DNA from: Paragyromitra xinjiangensis
Taxonomy: Eukaryota; Ascomycota; Pezizomycetes; Pezizales; Discinaceae
DNA: 64,000 nt
Direction: 5' to 3'
Assembly: GCA_038503065.1 (NCBI GenBank)
Contig: JBCAMK010000005.1
Location: 124,001-188,000, forward strand
The translations under genes were made by a program, and so were the position numbers. Within the stretch, counting starts at the first letter, position 1. The number at the start of each line of letters is the position of its first letter. The notes beneath the pieces are model-generated. The model worked only from the letters and a program-made list of their open reading frames with translations. It was not told where the DNA came from and did no database searches. This document shows, in pieces, positions 24,272-36,031 of this stretch.

Positions 24272-24408
24272 TACTCGTGCTCTACCATAAGTACCTGAAA
24301 ACAGGGGTATGGGTTTGGCTAACTAGACTGTGAAGCGTTACCGCGAGGCGAATCGAAAGCTATTGCCCTCAAAAGGCATTTTCAGGTACTTATGGTAGAC
24401 CACGAGTA
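24272..24408. mobile_element. 137-bp inverted-repeat element (MITE)
   Basis: The arms, beginning TACTCGTG and continuing through CTACCATAAGTACCTGAAAA, are ~29 bases long with one mismatch. Both outer tips are TA. The arms match the element at 16478-16602, so this is one family with two copies. Confidence 0.85.
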
Positions 24409-24995
24409 CATCAGTACCTGCACCTGATACCTAGAAGAAACAAACCCGCTCGATACGAGTTTGCTACTTATCGGATAGGATCCGGTTGGATGTGTGGGTA
24501 ATCCCAGTTTGCATACAGGGATTAGGATCGACATTTTCCAAGGGTTGATCAGACTTTGAGGCATCGGTTCCTTAAAAGAAGGGTATATGAACGCCCTCGT
24601 CCAATTGTTAGCACCTAATGGCACTAAGAATGACAAATCTGAAATAGACCCAACCTTTCTTTTTGCTGCAGGATGCGCAAAGGAACCCAGGTCGCCCTCT
24701 GAGGTGCACCGGGAATTGATACGATTCGTAGATTTTACTAGCGACTATGGGCCTCGGCATTAGAAATGCGGATAGCATCACGAAAGTTGAATCAGGTGAT
24801 TAAAGAGAACGGCGTATTCTAATCATAGAACTTTACTTATACTTTCAGGTACAGTAGGATCATTCGCAACGTAGCGGGCCGGGGCGGTCTTTTGGGGTGC
24901 GGGTAAAGGAACAAACCAAACAAAGAATGTCATTTTCTGAAGAAAAAAAGAGAAACACCAGGCTTTCCAGCAAATATCAATAAAACCCTTTTGGA
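24409..24995. other. Intergenic
   Basis: No gene or repeat seen; 3' flank of the minus-strand gene that follows. Confidence 0.5.
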
Positions 24996-25949
24996 TTAGC
25001 GGCTCCTAGGCAAATCCCCTATCATCTTCTCCGCCAGGCCACCAAAAGCTTCTCCCAAAACTCGATTTACCTCAGTCCTAACCATTATGTCCAAATACGA
25101 ACGATCCCCAGACACTAGTGTTGGTATGGTAGCCGTATTACTCATGCCTGAAATGCTCGGTGTGAGGTCAGTTCTAAGGTCAGACTGCTCGTATCCAGCA
25201 ATGTTTTCGTCAAGGAGCCCAATATTTTCCTGAGGCCCTGGCGAGAGGAGTTGATGGTCTTTGAGTAGGGCCTGCATATATGGTTCGATCTCGATGTCAG
25301 CCGACGTCTCCGCGAAAGAAAAAGTGTAAACGGAATCCCGTTGGGCTTCTGGCTGGTTTCGAGGAATTTCTCTTGCTACTTGGTTCTGGGTCAAGGGTGG
25401 TTCTTCGAGTGCTGCAAGTACAGTTTCATTTCTAGCCACTTGTTCGGTTGTCGATGCGGATCCTAAACCCTTCGTAAACGGTCCGTAATGTAAATCCTGT
25501 CCTCTTAGCCCTTTCCCCAACTTCTTCCCTTTACTCTCTTCCTTCCTTTTCCCTTTCCCTGCCCTCTCCTCTTCCCCAACCGTCTCCTCTACCTTCTCCC
25601 CTTCCATCTGTTTCTGTTCTATCTTCTTTTCGTCGGTCTTTTCCGAATCCCCTATGGTTTTTCCCTCTCTCGTATGCGATATAGCAGCTGGATGAGGCCA
25701 AATTTCATCAGGCTCATGATAGTTAGTGGGAAGGACTGATGTATCAACCTGAAGCTTCCCATCCGAACTAGCCTTCAAAACTTCACCGATTTTTGTTTCG
25801 ATTTGCTGAAGTAATTGAGTAATAATCCCATCACTTTTCCTATCGCTTGTTGTATACTCGCACTGGATAAGGATCTTCTCGTCGACATCGGACTGCGCCA
25901 ATAACTTAGGAGAACATGCCCTCGGTAGCACGATAGCCCTGTACGACTA
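24996..25949 (-). CDS. Hypothetical charged protein, 5' end unresolved (possible frameshift)
   Basis: The frame is open from a stop at 25949 down to the stop at 24996, giving ~315 codons, but contains no ATG until about residue 109. The true start must therefore lie upstream through an intron or a shifted frame. The middle (~residues 95-150) is a Lys/Glu-rich low-complexity block; the C-terminal third is more ordinary (YMQALLKDHQLLSPGP, and an amphipathic end with VNRVLGEAFGGLAEKM). An overlapping minus-strand frame at about 26040-25775 reads Ser/Pro-rich, protein-like sequence (for example SSARKFKSSPLSAVADPF) that would lead smoothly into this frame if one base were gained or lost near 25935. 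No domain recognised; possibly a pseudogene. Confidence 0.5.
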
Positions 25950-26049
25950 GGCGAAGGGAAAGGGTCTGCCACCGCAGAAAGAGGTGATGATTTGAACTTC
26001 CTGGCCGAAGAGCCATCGACAGTTTTCTGACGGGGGTTTCAGAATAGTC

Positions 26050-27542
26050 TGCCTAATCCTCGGATTTTATTTTACCCACCTAAAACCTGTTCGCGAGGGC
26101 TCATAGCGAAGTCGTTGTTTTAGGATAGGCAAGCTGGTATTATTTAGAAAGAATGAGTTGGTAGATACGCTGTGATTTCTGTCAATATTTGACGGGGCAA
26201 AGAGAGAGTAGAGTCTTGGATGGTATGTTGCGATGTCACAGATCACCCCGCAGGTATGCAACGCGTGGATTAGGGCTCAATTACACGGCTAAAGCGATAC
26301 GTGTATGCCTGAATTATTTGATCAGCATCGCCACATATTAACCAAAGATTCAGCCAGTAATACGTATTCTACAGGCAGAATAATCTTAAATTTGTATTGC
26401 GATGACTTGGGTAGTGTATTCAGGGGATAATAATCTATAGGGCGAGATGTAGTTTATAGAGATCGAGGTGTAGAGAAAAGCTTGATTGATATACTCTCTA
26501 CTGAGGTACTGGCCCCGAATTTATGGGCTGTACACGCAGCTAGTATACAGGAAAATTTCTTCATCATCCGGAGTTCCCGACCTCGTTCCCTAGCCTAGTG
26601 AGCCCTGCTGCTAGAACCTCCACTAGAGCCTCCCGATTAGGAAGCCCGTTTGGAACACGAGAGAACGAGCGGAGCACTAGTGAGCAGATGAATAAAATGA
26701 GGTCTAATCATCTATAAAAAAGGTTATACTCTATCATCCACTTTTATTTAGATTATGTTACTCAAATATCGATCCTGGGCACAATTCGCCTTGCCTCATG
26801 TAAAATTAGTTTTGCCCGGCGAGTGTACTGGACACCTCCACACAAGAGGGGAGATCATCAAACGGGCGACTCGGCCTATAGTGAAGAGCAAATCTCTGGT
26901 GTTCTATGGCAACGAGTGACTCGCGGTGACTAGTAATAACTTGCGAGGTAGATATATTCCTCACAGGCGCTACTAACTTGCTATTTTCATGGGACAGAAG
27001 TAGCAGAAATAAAGCGACACTCAAGTGCTAGAAATAGGGGATAGGGTATCACCCGACAAGACTCGGAACACCTAGATCTTAGAATGGATAGGGAAAACCT
27101 GTAGCCCCGTCACAGCCTTATCTCCACCCCAACCTCTCTATTTCGGAAACGCTAGCTTCGAAGTCAATGCTTGGGATGGCATTATATCTTCACCAAATTA
27201 ATCATCTGCGTTAAGTTCTTTCACCTTCATTTGTCTCCCCCCGTTATCAAATCCTCCACTCTATACATAACACTTTTTGTCACCTGTCACTAACCCATAC
27301 AAAACTACCTTCACCTCCGTCCACGCAACCATAATCGTCCACAAAATTAGTCCTACAGTACTATTTTCCCAAGAAAAGCCAAAAAGTCCACCCAACAAAA
27401 TAACCACCGCCGAAAATAAAAATCCCAGGGGAAAGATTTTCCTCGAAAAAACGTCCACTCAAGAGAAATACACAGAAAATCAGACTTGGTCTCCGACACC
27501 CTCCGCTTACACTACCTTGACCTATCCCCCCATAAATCCTGC
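26050..27542. other. Intergenic, no gene seen
   Basis: Short open frames only. Bases 26514-26563 are a diverged copy of 20683-20730. Bases 27277-27500 are A/C-rich on the plus strand next to the 3' end of the large minus-strand gene. Confidence 0.5.
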
Positions 27543-30500
27543 TCAGTAAGGACTATTCCAGACACTCGCTCCTCCAGGCGAATAGCCACTCGGACTATAC
27601 CCCCCGGGCGAAATCAATAGGCTGTTTGTATTTCCTGGTCTCATTTGTCCCTATAATTCACGCTCATTAGCTGTTTGTTCGGGATCTCACCTCCATTCGC
27701 AAGAGATGAAAATCAGAACTTACCGCCCGAAAGCTACCAATCATCGTACTCAAACTCGGCACCCCCTGTCCAGCACCTGGTCCACCTGGACTTCCTAGCC
27801 CACTCGCCTGGTTCCTATAACCCCATTCATCTTCATGTCCCCCTTGCCCTATATTTCCCACTCCAACTCCACCCCCCAACCCACTCCCCAGTCCACCCCC
27901 TAGCCCTCCTTGCCCAGTCTGCACACTGGGCTGTGGACTATTCCACTGGCCAACCTGCACCATGGGCGGTTGTAACATTGGTAACATTGGCAATTGCTGT
28001 CCGTGCTGCTGCATCTGCTGTGGCGTGTGCTGCTGTTGCTGTGGTGTATGCTGATGCTGTGATTGAGAAGACTGCTGACTTTGACTTTGTACCATCGCTG
28101 GTGGCGGCGGTGGTGCAACACCCATGAATCCTACTCTACCACCTTCACTACTGACAGTAGTCAAAAATCCTTGCAGCCTACGAAGAGCTTCCATCATCTC
28201 CCCCATACCCTTCTCTCCGACCTCCACCTGCTCATCTCGCACCCGCTTCAGCGCAGCTGGAAGGCGAATCGCAAGGCCTTGGGAACACGCGGCGGCTGTA
28301 GCAGCGGGTGCTGTGACACCGCTATTACGAGCATGTTCTTCTGCCACTTGAAGAGCTGTTGCTGCTTCGCACACTCGGATTTGTGGGGCATTTTGGAAGT
28401 CTAAGGCGAGTTTAATGAGACCTACTATCTCGCCGAGGGTTTGCACAGCGTCGACCATGGATTGCATTACTTCCTTAGGAATCGTGTAGTATGATGATGC
28501 GGGAGAACTGTTGTCAGACTGAAGTTGTGCGGGAGAGCCAATGCTACCAGAGCCAGCATTGTCATCGAAGAAGCGTCTAAACAGCTGCGGCAGAACACCC
28601 GGTGCTATCAAAATTTACTTGTTAGCCACTACCATAACGCTCCTTACACCGATGAAAGAATACTTACGAAATTGGAAAATGATGCTATAAACCGCTTCAA
28701 CCACATCCTTAAACCTTACTCTCAAACCCCCCACCAACTCTTGCACAACCCTCTCCACGGCCTTCGCATGCTCCTTCGCTCTCTTCACTCCCTCCATTTT
28801 CCCCCGAAGCTGGCGTTCTTGTTCATCTATCCAAAATCTTCTCTCTGCGTCCGCCGCACGTGCCGTCTCACCTACTGACAGTAGCGGCTGAACAGAAACT
28901 TGCAGGTACCGCGCGTTCCTGTCGGATACGAGACTTTGGAGAACGTGTTCGTGCTCCTCCATCGTTATGTGAAGCCTGTTCAACAAGTCAATCGCTTCTA
29001 GGAGTAGGTGATATTCTAGCGCTGTACCACCCGCTCCTGGCTCGCCATTTGTTGAGTGACCGTTCGAAGCAGCGGTGGAAGCATTGAACAACCAGAGTTT
29101 GACTTCTTCATACCATTTCCCGCCGAGAACCTCCAATTGACATTTCACGTCTTTATATGCGACCTCAACGTACTCGTTTTCAAAGATATGATAGATCTCT
29201 GTGTCGACCTCCATCTTTCGCCTCGCCTCTTCTTGATCAAACTCATCCCTCATCCTCTCGATATCAGCAAACGTAAACCTGCCAGTATTATAGAGCTGTG
29301 CGGTGTGGGCCTGGGTTCTTTGTCGCCTCTGATGGCTTTCATTGTTGAATTGATGTAGCCTTTGCGATGTGACGTTTTCTAATCCCCTTCTAGCTTCAGA
29401 AAGGTAGGTTTCTAAACTAGGCGAATTGACCGCTGTGTCGAGTGCCGCGTAAGCCATGTGCAGGAACGGAGGTATATCGGCAGTACTTGGCGGCGGCTCC
29501 ACGCCATTCGGATGAGGGCCATTTGCAGCGGAATTACCACGATTAAAGGCGGAGATGATGGTCAATAGTCCCTTTGTATCCACTGGTCTGATTTCCCTCG
29601 GACCATAGTCGCCAGCATCGCTACCACGCTTGAATGAGAAGGGAAATGGTGTCGCCCCTGGCTGCCCAATCTGTTCATTCTCACCACCTTTGCTCTGTGC
29701 CTCCGATACAACCGTCGAAGCGTCGTCATCGTATAGTCTCCTACGAGCAGAAGGGTCGATTCTCATTGCTGGAACACTGGGTACTGGTCTCGGCATCTGT
29801 AGTTCTAGATCTACCTTGGGCGCATTTGCAACCTGGTCAATCGTTGGCGTTGGGCTTGGAGTCTGCTCTGATCTCATCGCATCATAATGGTCACCTTCGT
29901 TTCTATGCTGATGGTGTTGAAGATGTGGCTGGTGTTGATGTTGACGATGGTGATGTTGCCCGCCAAACGCATCCATGCCTGCACCTTTCAAATCTAGATT
30001 CTCGATCTCAGGCAGTCTCGGCGGTGGCGGTAGTGGCTGCATCCCTTCGTAACCTAACCCTTCACCTTCCTCCTCACCACTAGAGTCATGGTCAAAAGGA
30101 TTATCATCACCTGTTTCCTCCTTTTTCCCATGATGCCCTTTCATCAATGGCAATAAGCCAACTAACCTCTGCCTTTCAACCTCTTCAACTCCAACCCACT
30201 CTTTCCATCTCTTCATTCTTTGCTCCCGGATTATCACCAACTGCTGTCTTGTATCCCCGGTGCCCGAATGCCTTACTTTTTTGGCCTTCTCTGCAACTAT
30301 CGCATCATCACATAGGTACAATGCAAAAGTAAGTAAGCTCTGGACATGCGATGGCGAAAGTGCCGGCAGAAGATCTGAAAGTGAGTGAAAAAGTGTCTCC
30401 TCCTCTGACCCTGATCGCGGTGGCTTATGCCCCAAAACCGGAATTTCCGGTGTAGGACTCTCGCTAGGGTTCGTTCCTTCATCGTCATTGTTCTGCTCAT

Positions 30501-30635
30501 CCATTAAGTTGGGTGGCGTCTGTATCTGGACACGTCTTTGCTGTTGTTGGGGAGGCTGCTGCTGCTGAGCCAAAAGGGGCTTCTGAAGGTTCTGAGTAAA
30601 TGCTTTGAACGCCCCCGGCTCACCAAATTCTTGGG

Positions 30636-30666
<31 letters not shown>

Positions 30667-33600
30667 CATTTGCGGAGGCGGCCCTGGCGGCGGTTGTTGA
30701 GGAACCGAAGGTTGGCTGCTCCCACTCGAGACCCTCTGCTGCCCATTATCAAACCAACCCGGCTGCTGTTGCTGTTGCGGTTGCTGTTGTTGCGGCGGCG
30801 GCACCCGATCTTCCATCCTCTCTTGCTGTTGCACAGGTCTCGCTACGGCTGCTGTAGTATCAGCCCACTGTCCTCTCATAACGCTCTCTCTCGTGCTGCC
30901 GCCGTTATTCGATCCGGGTGACGTCGCAGATCCAGCACTACCACCACCAGACAAGGGAGAGGTGACATGATTATGCTGTGCACCAGGAAACCTCTGGCTC
31001 TGTGCACTCCCGAGGTTTCCAGCCGGTGCTTGCGGCGGCGCTGGTTTAGTGTACAAATACCCGCCTAGGCCAACCTCCGCCGGGCTCCTACCCTGTGACG
31101 GATTGTGACCAAGCGGTGGCCGACCATATCCCTGCCCTTGCTTTTCTGGCGACTTTTGGTTCTGGGGGTAGGGCGGTGTCGCGCCGGTACCGATAGCCTG
31201 CTGCATTGATGGGCCTGGGAATCCCAACCCTAACCCTTTCTTGGAACCACTACTAGTATCGTCTCGTCTGCCATCCCCTTCAGACTCACCAACATCCTCA
31301 TCAATCCTCCCCCGCGGGCGGTATTCTGTCGGAATTGGGTCATCTTCTTCCGCACTACCTGGCCGTTCGCCCTTCCCAAGCCCACTCGCACCACCACTAA
31401 ACCTCTTCGCCAACAACGGTGGTGGCCCACTCCTCTCATCAGATCCTTTTTTGCTATGGCCACGCCTTCCAAGAAAGCCAGTTGGCGTTCCACTTTCTCC
31501 GTCTTCTCTTGTATCTCTAAACTTCTTGCCCATCAACCCTAATCCCATGAAACCTCGATACCCGCCCTGCTTTAGAAACGGTGGCCCCATAGCAGGACTC
31601 CCAAATTCGCTACCAGGTGTGTCGGGCGGCGGACAGGATGGAGCTGGAGGCGGCGCAGGGCCGTCTGGCAGCGGCGTGAGCAGTGGATGCGGGTGGTAAT
31701 GGTCGTGGTGCTGGGTATTAATTGGTGGAAGGTCACGATTACGCTCCTGTTCCCGTTCCCATTCTCGTTCACGCTCCCGTTCACGCTCCCTATCTCGCTC
31801 TTGCTCTCGTTGCCGTTCTCGTTCGCGGTCATCACGCTGTGGAACAGGGGGTGACGGCTGCGCGGCTTGTGGGGGGCTATAAGGTATCACCCGACTTGGT
31901 CTAGTCGAACTTGTAGCAGATCCATGCGGCGAACCAGAATAATTTTGCGGTGGAGGATGGGTATTGTGAGGACTTGTGGAGGGGTTCACGTTGTACCCAC
32001 TACCACTACCAATAGAATTTGCCCCCTGTTGCGGCGCCCCAAACGAGGCTTTCCTCTCCTGCTGCTGCTGCTGCGGGCCCATTGGCATACCTTGAGGGGT
32101 TGTAGATTGCGATCCATATTGCTGTTGTTGGCTTGGGCTCGAACCTGCCTGCGGAGGCGTGTTGATATTGCTATTAGGATTACTCTGCGGTTTGTTGTGC
32201 AATTCTCTCTCCCTCACACTCAATGGACTAGTATTCTTCGGCTGCGTAGGTTGCAACACTCCCGGTGGTAGCGGAGGTGGTTGATATCCCAATCTGCCCC
32301 TTGGTGATGTGGAACCACTCAGAATCTGACGTTGTAGATGCTGCTGGTAGTTGAATGCCCCCTTGATGTAAGGTGGAGATGCCGGCTGGGGTCTTTGCTG
32401 TTGTTGTTGATTATGCGCAAGAGGGGAGTAGGCTGGTTGTTCGCGCTCCTGCTCGCGCTCCCATTGGCGATCTCGTTCACGCTCGCGCTGTTCCCGTTCT
32501 CGGATCTCGCGGTCCCTCTCTCGCTCCATCTGCTCTCGTTCACGTTGCTCCTTTTCCTGCTGTCGTTCTCGCTCCCGTTCTCGCTCCTTACCTGTGTCGA
32601 ATGAAGGAGAGCTATAGCTACTGCCCTGCTGCGGCTGACTTGGCGGCTGGCTCGGTGGAGTCGGCCTCTGAATCACACCCGCATCATACTCCTGATTTGC
32701 CCTGTTCGCAGAGGGATTCCTTCCGCGATTGGTAGCCGTACTATTCCCCGTAGTATAAACTGGTCTGGAGTCACGCGACTCCACAATAGACCCCTCTTGC
32801 AGCGAGCGCATACTCTCCGACTGCGAGGGGCCTGGCGGAGGCGGCGGAACAGGGTCCAACCATCCAGCGGGAAAGTTATCATTCTTTGGTTGCGTCGGTG
32901 GTGTATGTTGCGCCGGTTGCGCCTCTCGATGATTGCTATATAGCGGCTGCGACGAATTCGAAGTGACAGACAACGGGGGCGGTGGGTATGATTGCGACTG
33001 GTTAAACGCAGGAGTCTGATTTGGAGCCGCGGCCGGTGTCGGAGGTGCAGGCGGCATAGGGAAGTGGCTTGTGATCGAGTTTGGATATGGTAGCGATGAA
33101 GCAGATGATGAAAGCACTTGACCAAACGAAGCCACAGGGGACGAATCGCGCTCACGCTGCTGCTGCGGTGGAGCTATAGGAACGGGCTTAGAGAAGTTGT
33201 GGATGGGAGATTGATTTTGCTTCTGCTGCTGTTTCTGCGCAGGGTCACTGCCGGTCATGCTGCTACTTCCGAATGATGAAGTTCGCGGAACGGTACCTTG
33301 GTGAGAGAAACCATGGACTGGTGAGGACTGCGACTGTGTATTCGGTAGCGGTTGTGCTGGTGGGGGCAAAACAGGCTTCGTGAAGTGGTGAGTAGGGGAC
33401 GGGTGTTGCGGGGATTGCGCAAATCTCGTTGCCGGTGATGGCTGCTGTTGCGGGGGTTGCTGTTGCTGGGTTGGCTGCGCATAGCTCTTAGCTGGCGAAT
33501 TCTCGGGACTATCCACATCGATCAACCGACCCGAGTGCTGTTGCTGTTGCGACTCTAGATCAAACGTATTTGCCTGGTTGTTAAAGCGCTGAACTGGCGA

Positions 33601-33834
33601 TTCACCGCCGCCTCGACCATCCAAGCTACCACTATTTCCTCCACCTCCACCATTACCTCCAATACCTTCCCGTTCGGAAAAGTCTAGCTCATGTCCCTGG
33701 CTTCCCTGATCCTCGAAGCTACTTCCCCCACCTGAAGTATGAAATGTTTGCTCTTCCGACGGAAACTTTGACGCAAAGTCAAAAAAGGACGAACTCGGCT
33801 GTTGTTGTTGCTGCTGTTGCTGTTGAGACGTCAT
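27543..33834 (-). CDS. Giant Q/P-rich, largely disordered fungal protein (2051 residues)
   Basis: Three exons, 33834-28668, 28604-27724 and 27650-27543, with introns of 63 and 73 bases, sum to 6156 bases in one frame. The N-terminal ~1200 residues are low complexity: polyQ runs, proline tracts, and two Arg-Glu dipeptide blocks at residues ~416-466 and ~668-703. Seven S-P-x-x-x-F/Y motifs lie between residues 79 and 237. Ordered parts lie at ~1220-1310 (helical, DLLPALSPSHVQSLL) and ~1480-1760 (charged helices, possible coiled coil), continuing into exon 2 (QFPPGVLPQLFRRF and a helical VMQSMVDAVQTLGEIVGLI stretch). The end is another Gln-rich and Gly-rich tail, finishing SPGGYSPSGYSPGG. There is no signal peptide or membrane segment. 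The architecture suggests a nuclear or condensate-type scaffold or regulator, but that is inference. I do not recognise a named family. Confidence 0.85.
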
Positions 33835-35864
33835 GATGTACAGCGCTATGTTATGCTACCTATCATGAGAAATATGGGGCGTCAATTGACGTGACAGGGG
33901 AAAAGCGGGGAAAATCGCTCAACTTACGGGTATGCTGCGGGGTGAGAGGTTGATGATTGGCTAACTGGCTATTACACTGGCAGGTGAAAGTGGGACAATG
34001 AGCTCGACAAACGAGGACGGCAACGCCGAAGACGATAGCTCGTGAATGTAAAATCCCAGATTGAGGAAGAATAAAACGAAGGGAAACAGAAAACAATAAA
34101 AAATAGAATATGCTATGCTATGCGAAAAAAAGATTCTTATCGTCTAGTTGTTGAGTTAGCGGGCGGGTATCAGATGCCGCGGTAAAGGCAACGGGCGGGA
34201 CATAAGCGAGGGGGGAAGCGGACGAAGAAACGTGACCAGATGGAGGACGAAGGATGGAAGTGATGACGATGAGGGGAGCGATGTGGCAGCAGACATGACA
34301 ACAGAGAAAGAGAGACAAAACGACAAACAGAGATTGGGAGAAACTCACGATAGTCGTAGCCGTAGTCGTTGTTAGCGTAATACTCCCAAGTGCTCACTCG
34401 CCCATTCACTCACGAAGCACGAGCACTGAGGAGCAAGTTAGAGTAGCCGTCAATCAGGAGCCAGACCACAATAACAAACGCCTTGTCCGTCTGTCCGTCG
34501 GTCCGTCTATAGCTTACACGATGCAAGCAAGAGCAAGATCTGAATGTGATGAAGGGAGTGGGAAAGTCCCGGGAAGATGCAGCAGGCGGGCGTTGGTGGG
34601 AATGGAAGGGGTTCTTTTCTCCCTCTTTGCGATTGGGCAAGCAACTTTGCTGAGATGGGAGATGCCCGCGCACTTCTCTTGTTCAGAATCCTCGTACCGT
34701 ATAGCCAAACAGGAACCACTGCACGAAACGGGGGAGGGGAGGAACTCGGGCTGGGTCGGGCAAAACAGAGAGAAAGGTCGAGGACCAAAGCAAGAAAAAA
34801 GAAAAAGAAAAAGAAAAAAAGAAGCTGTCTTCCTTCTTCCTTCTGCCTGCTGCTTTCCCCCCAGTCACGAGAAGCGCAGGTGTGGGTGGAATGAGTTGGC
34901 AGGAAAAAGAGGAAAGGCGCGGGGCGCTTAGTGAGAGTTCAATTGGCTTTCCCGGAGGGTCCAGGGGAGCGTTACCGGTTACGGATTGCGGTAGGGATTT
35001 GGTTGGTGTCTTCCCTGCAGTCGATTCAGCTGCAGGGCTAGTAGTGTGCTTTTGGGTGGTTACCCGGGTGTCTGTGCGCTGTGCGTTGGATGACGAAGCT
35101 AGTTTACTGAGGGGCAGAAAGAGCGTGATTTCGAGATGGGATACTGCGGGTATTATTGGAGTCATGGTTTGCCAAACCAGTTGAGGCATTTCAAGTCGTG
35201 CTGGGGCAAGTGTCGGTGAAGTTTGAATTATGTCACTTGGCGAAAAAGATTTGTTCATACGAGATCACTCAACACCGAATGGATGGCTTCCCACATCAAT
35301 ATTGATACATGATCAGCGCAAATAGGAACGCCAGCAGATTGACGAGAGAGCTTATGGAATTTCAATCAGTAATGACGAATTGATAAAAATACCCCCTTCC
35401 AACTCGTAGGAGCGTTGGATCTTCGTTCCCAGGCCACTACTGACGAGTATTGGGATGCAAAAGTGAGCACGCCAGATAGCTCGCTAACCCCAATAGCTCG
35501 TATCCAAACCACAGTCAAAGAGATGGACGGTGTTTGCGAGAGGAAAAGCTCCTAGACTTTATTCGGCTATACCTTCCATAATAAACATAGACTAGGGGAA
35601 CTACTTAGGTAATGGGCGTGCACCCGTTATTGTACAAGTACATGTATTGATGATCCTTCTACAAGAGTGGAAACTTGATTCTTGTAAAGCCAGATAAGCG
35701 TTTCATAAACGAGTCTTCGATTCTGTAGATTTGGGGTATGTATGGCAGATAGAAGAACGGATAGCTCTAGTCGAACTGACTAATAGAAAGCACTAGGAAA
35801 CCAATCTCCAGTGCTAAGGAAACATATTTCTCGAGTGACAGGCTATGATCCGCGCGCAACCGTA
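33835..35864. other. Upstream region and likely 5' leader of the 2051-residue gene
   Basis: No separate gene is supported. On the minus strand a good donor (GTAAGTTGAG, ~33925) and an acceptor (TAGGTAG near 33860) could form a 5' leader intron. A purine-rich A/G tract lies at ~34784-34823. Long open frames on both strands at 34400-35260 overlap each other and look like composition effects. Confidence 0.4.
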
Positions 35865-36031
35865 CAGTCGCTCCTGGGGTCACGACGAAACTGGGGTTTT
35901 GACGAAAGTAACCTGCAAAGCTGCATTTTGAACGTAGGGTAACGAGGAATGGGGCTTAGAACTAGAAATCTCTATGGTCGTAACCTTCGTTCGTCGAAGC
36001 ACCAGTTTCGTCGTGACCCCAGGAGCGACTG
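35865..36031. mobile_element. 167-bp inverted-repeat element with perfect 30-bp arms (MITE)
   Basis: The left arm starting CAGTCGCTCCTGGGGTCACG is repeated without mismatch for 30 bases as the reverse complement ending at 36031, with weaker pairing further in. The left flank is TA (35863-35864) and the right flank CA. The CAGTCG tip matches the element at 12021, so both may use the same pogo-like transposase. Confidence 0.9.

Noticed and set aside
27675..33518. Many long plus-strand and other-frame open frames
   Set aside because: They are antisense or shifted shadows of the CAG- and CCN-rich coding sequence of the 2051-residue gene, whose splicing and frame are consistent.
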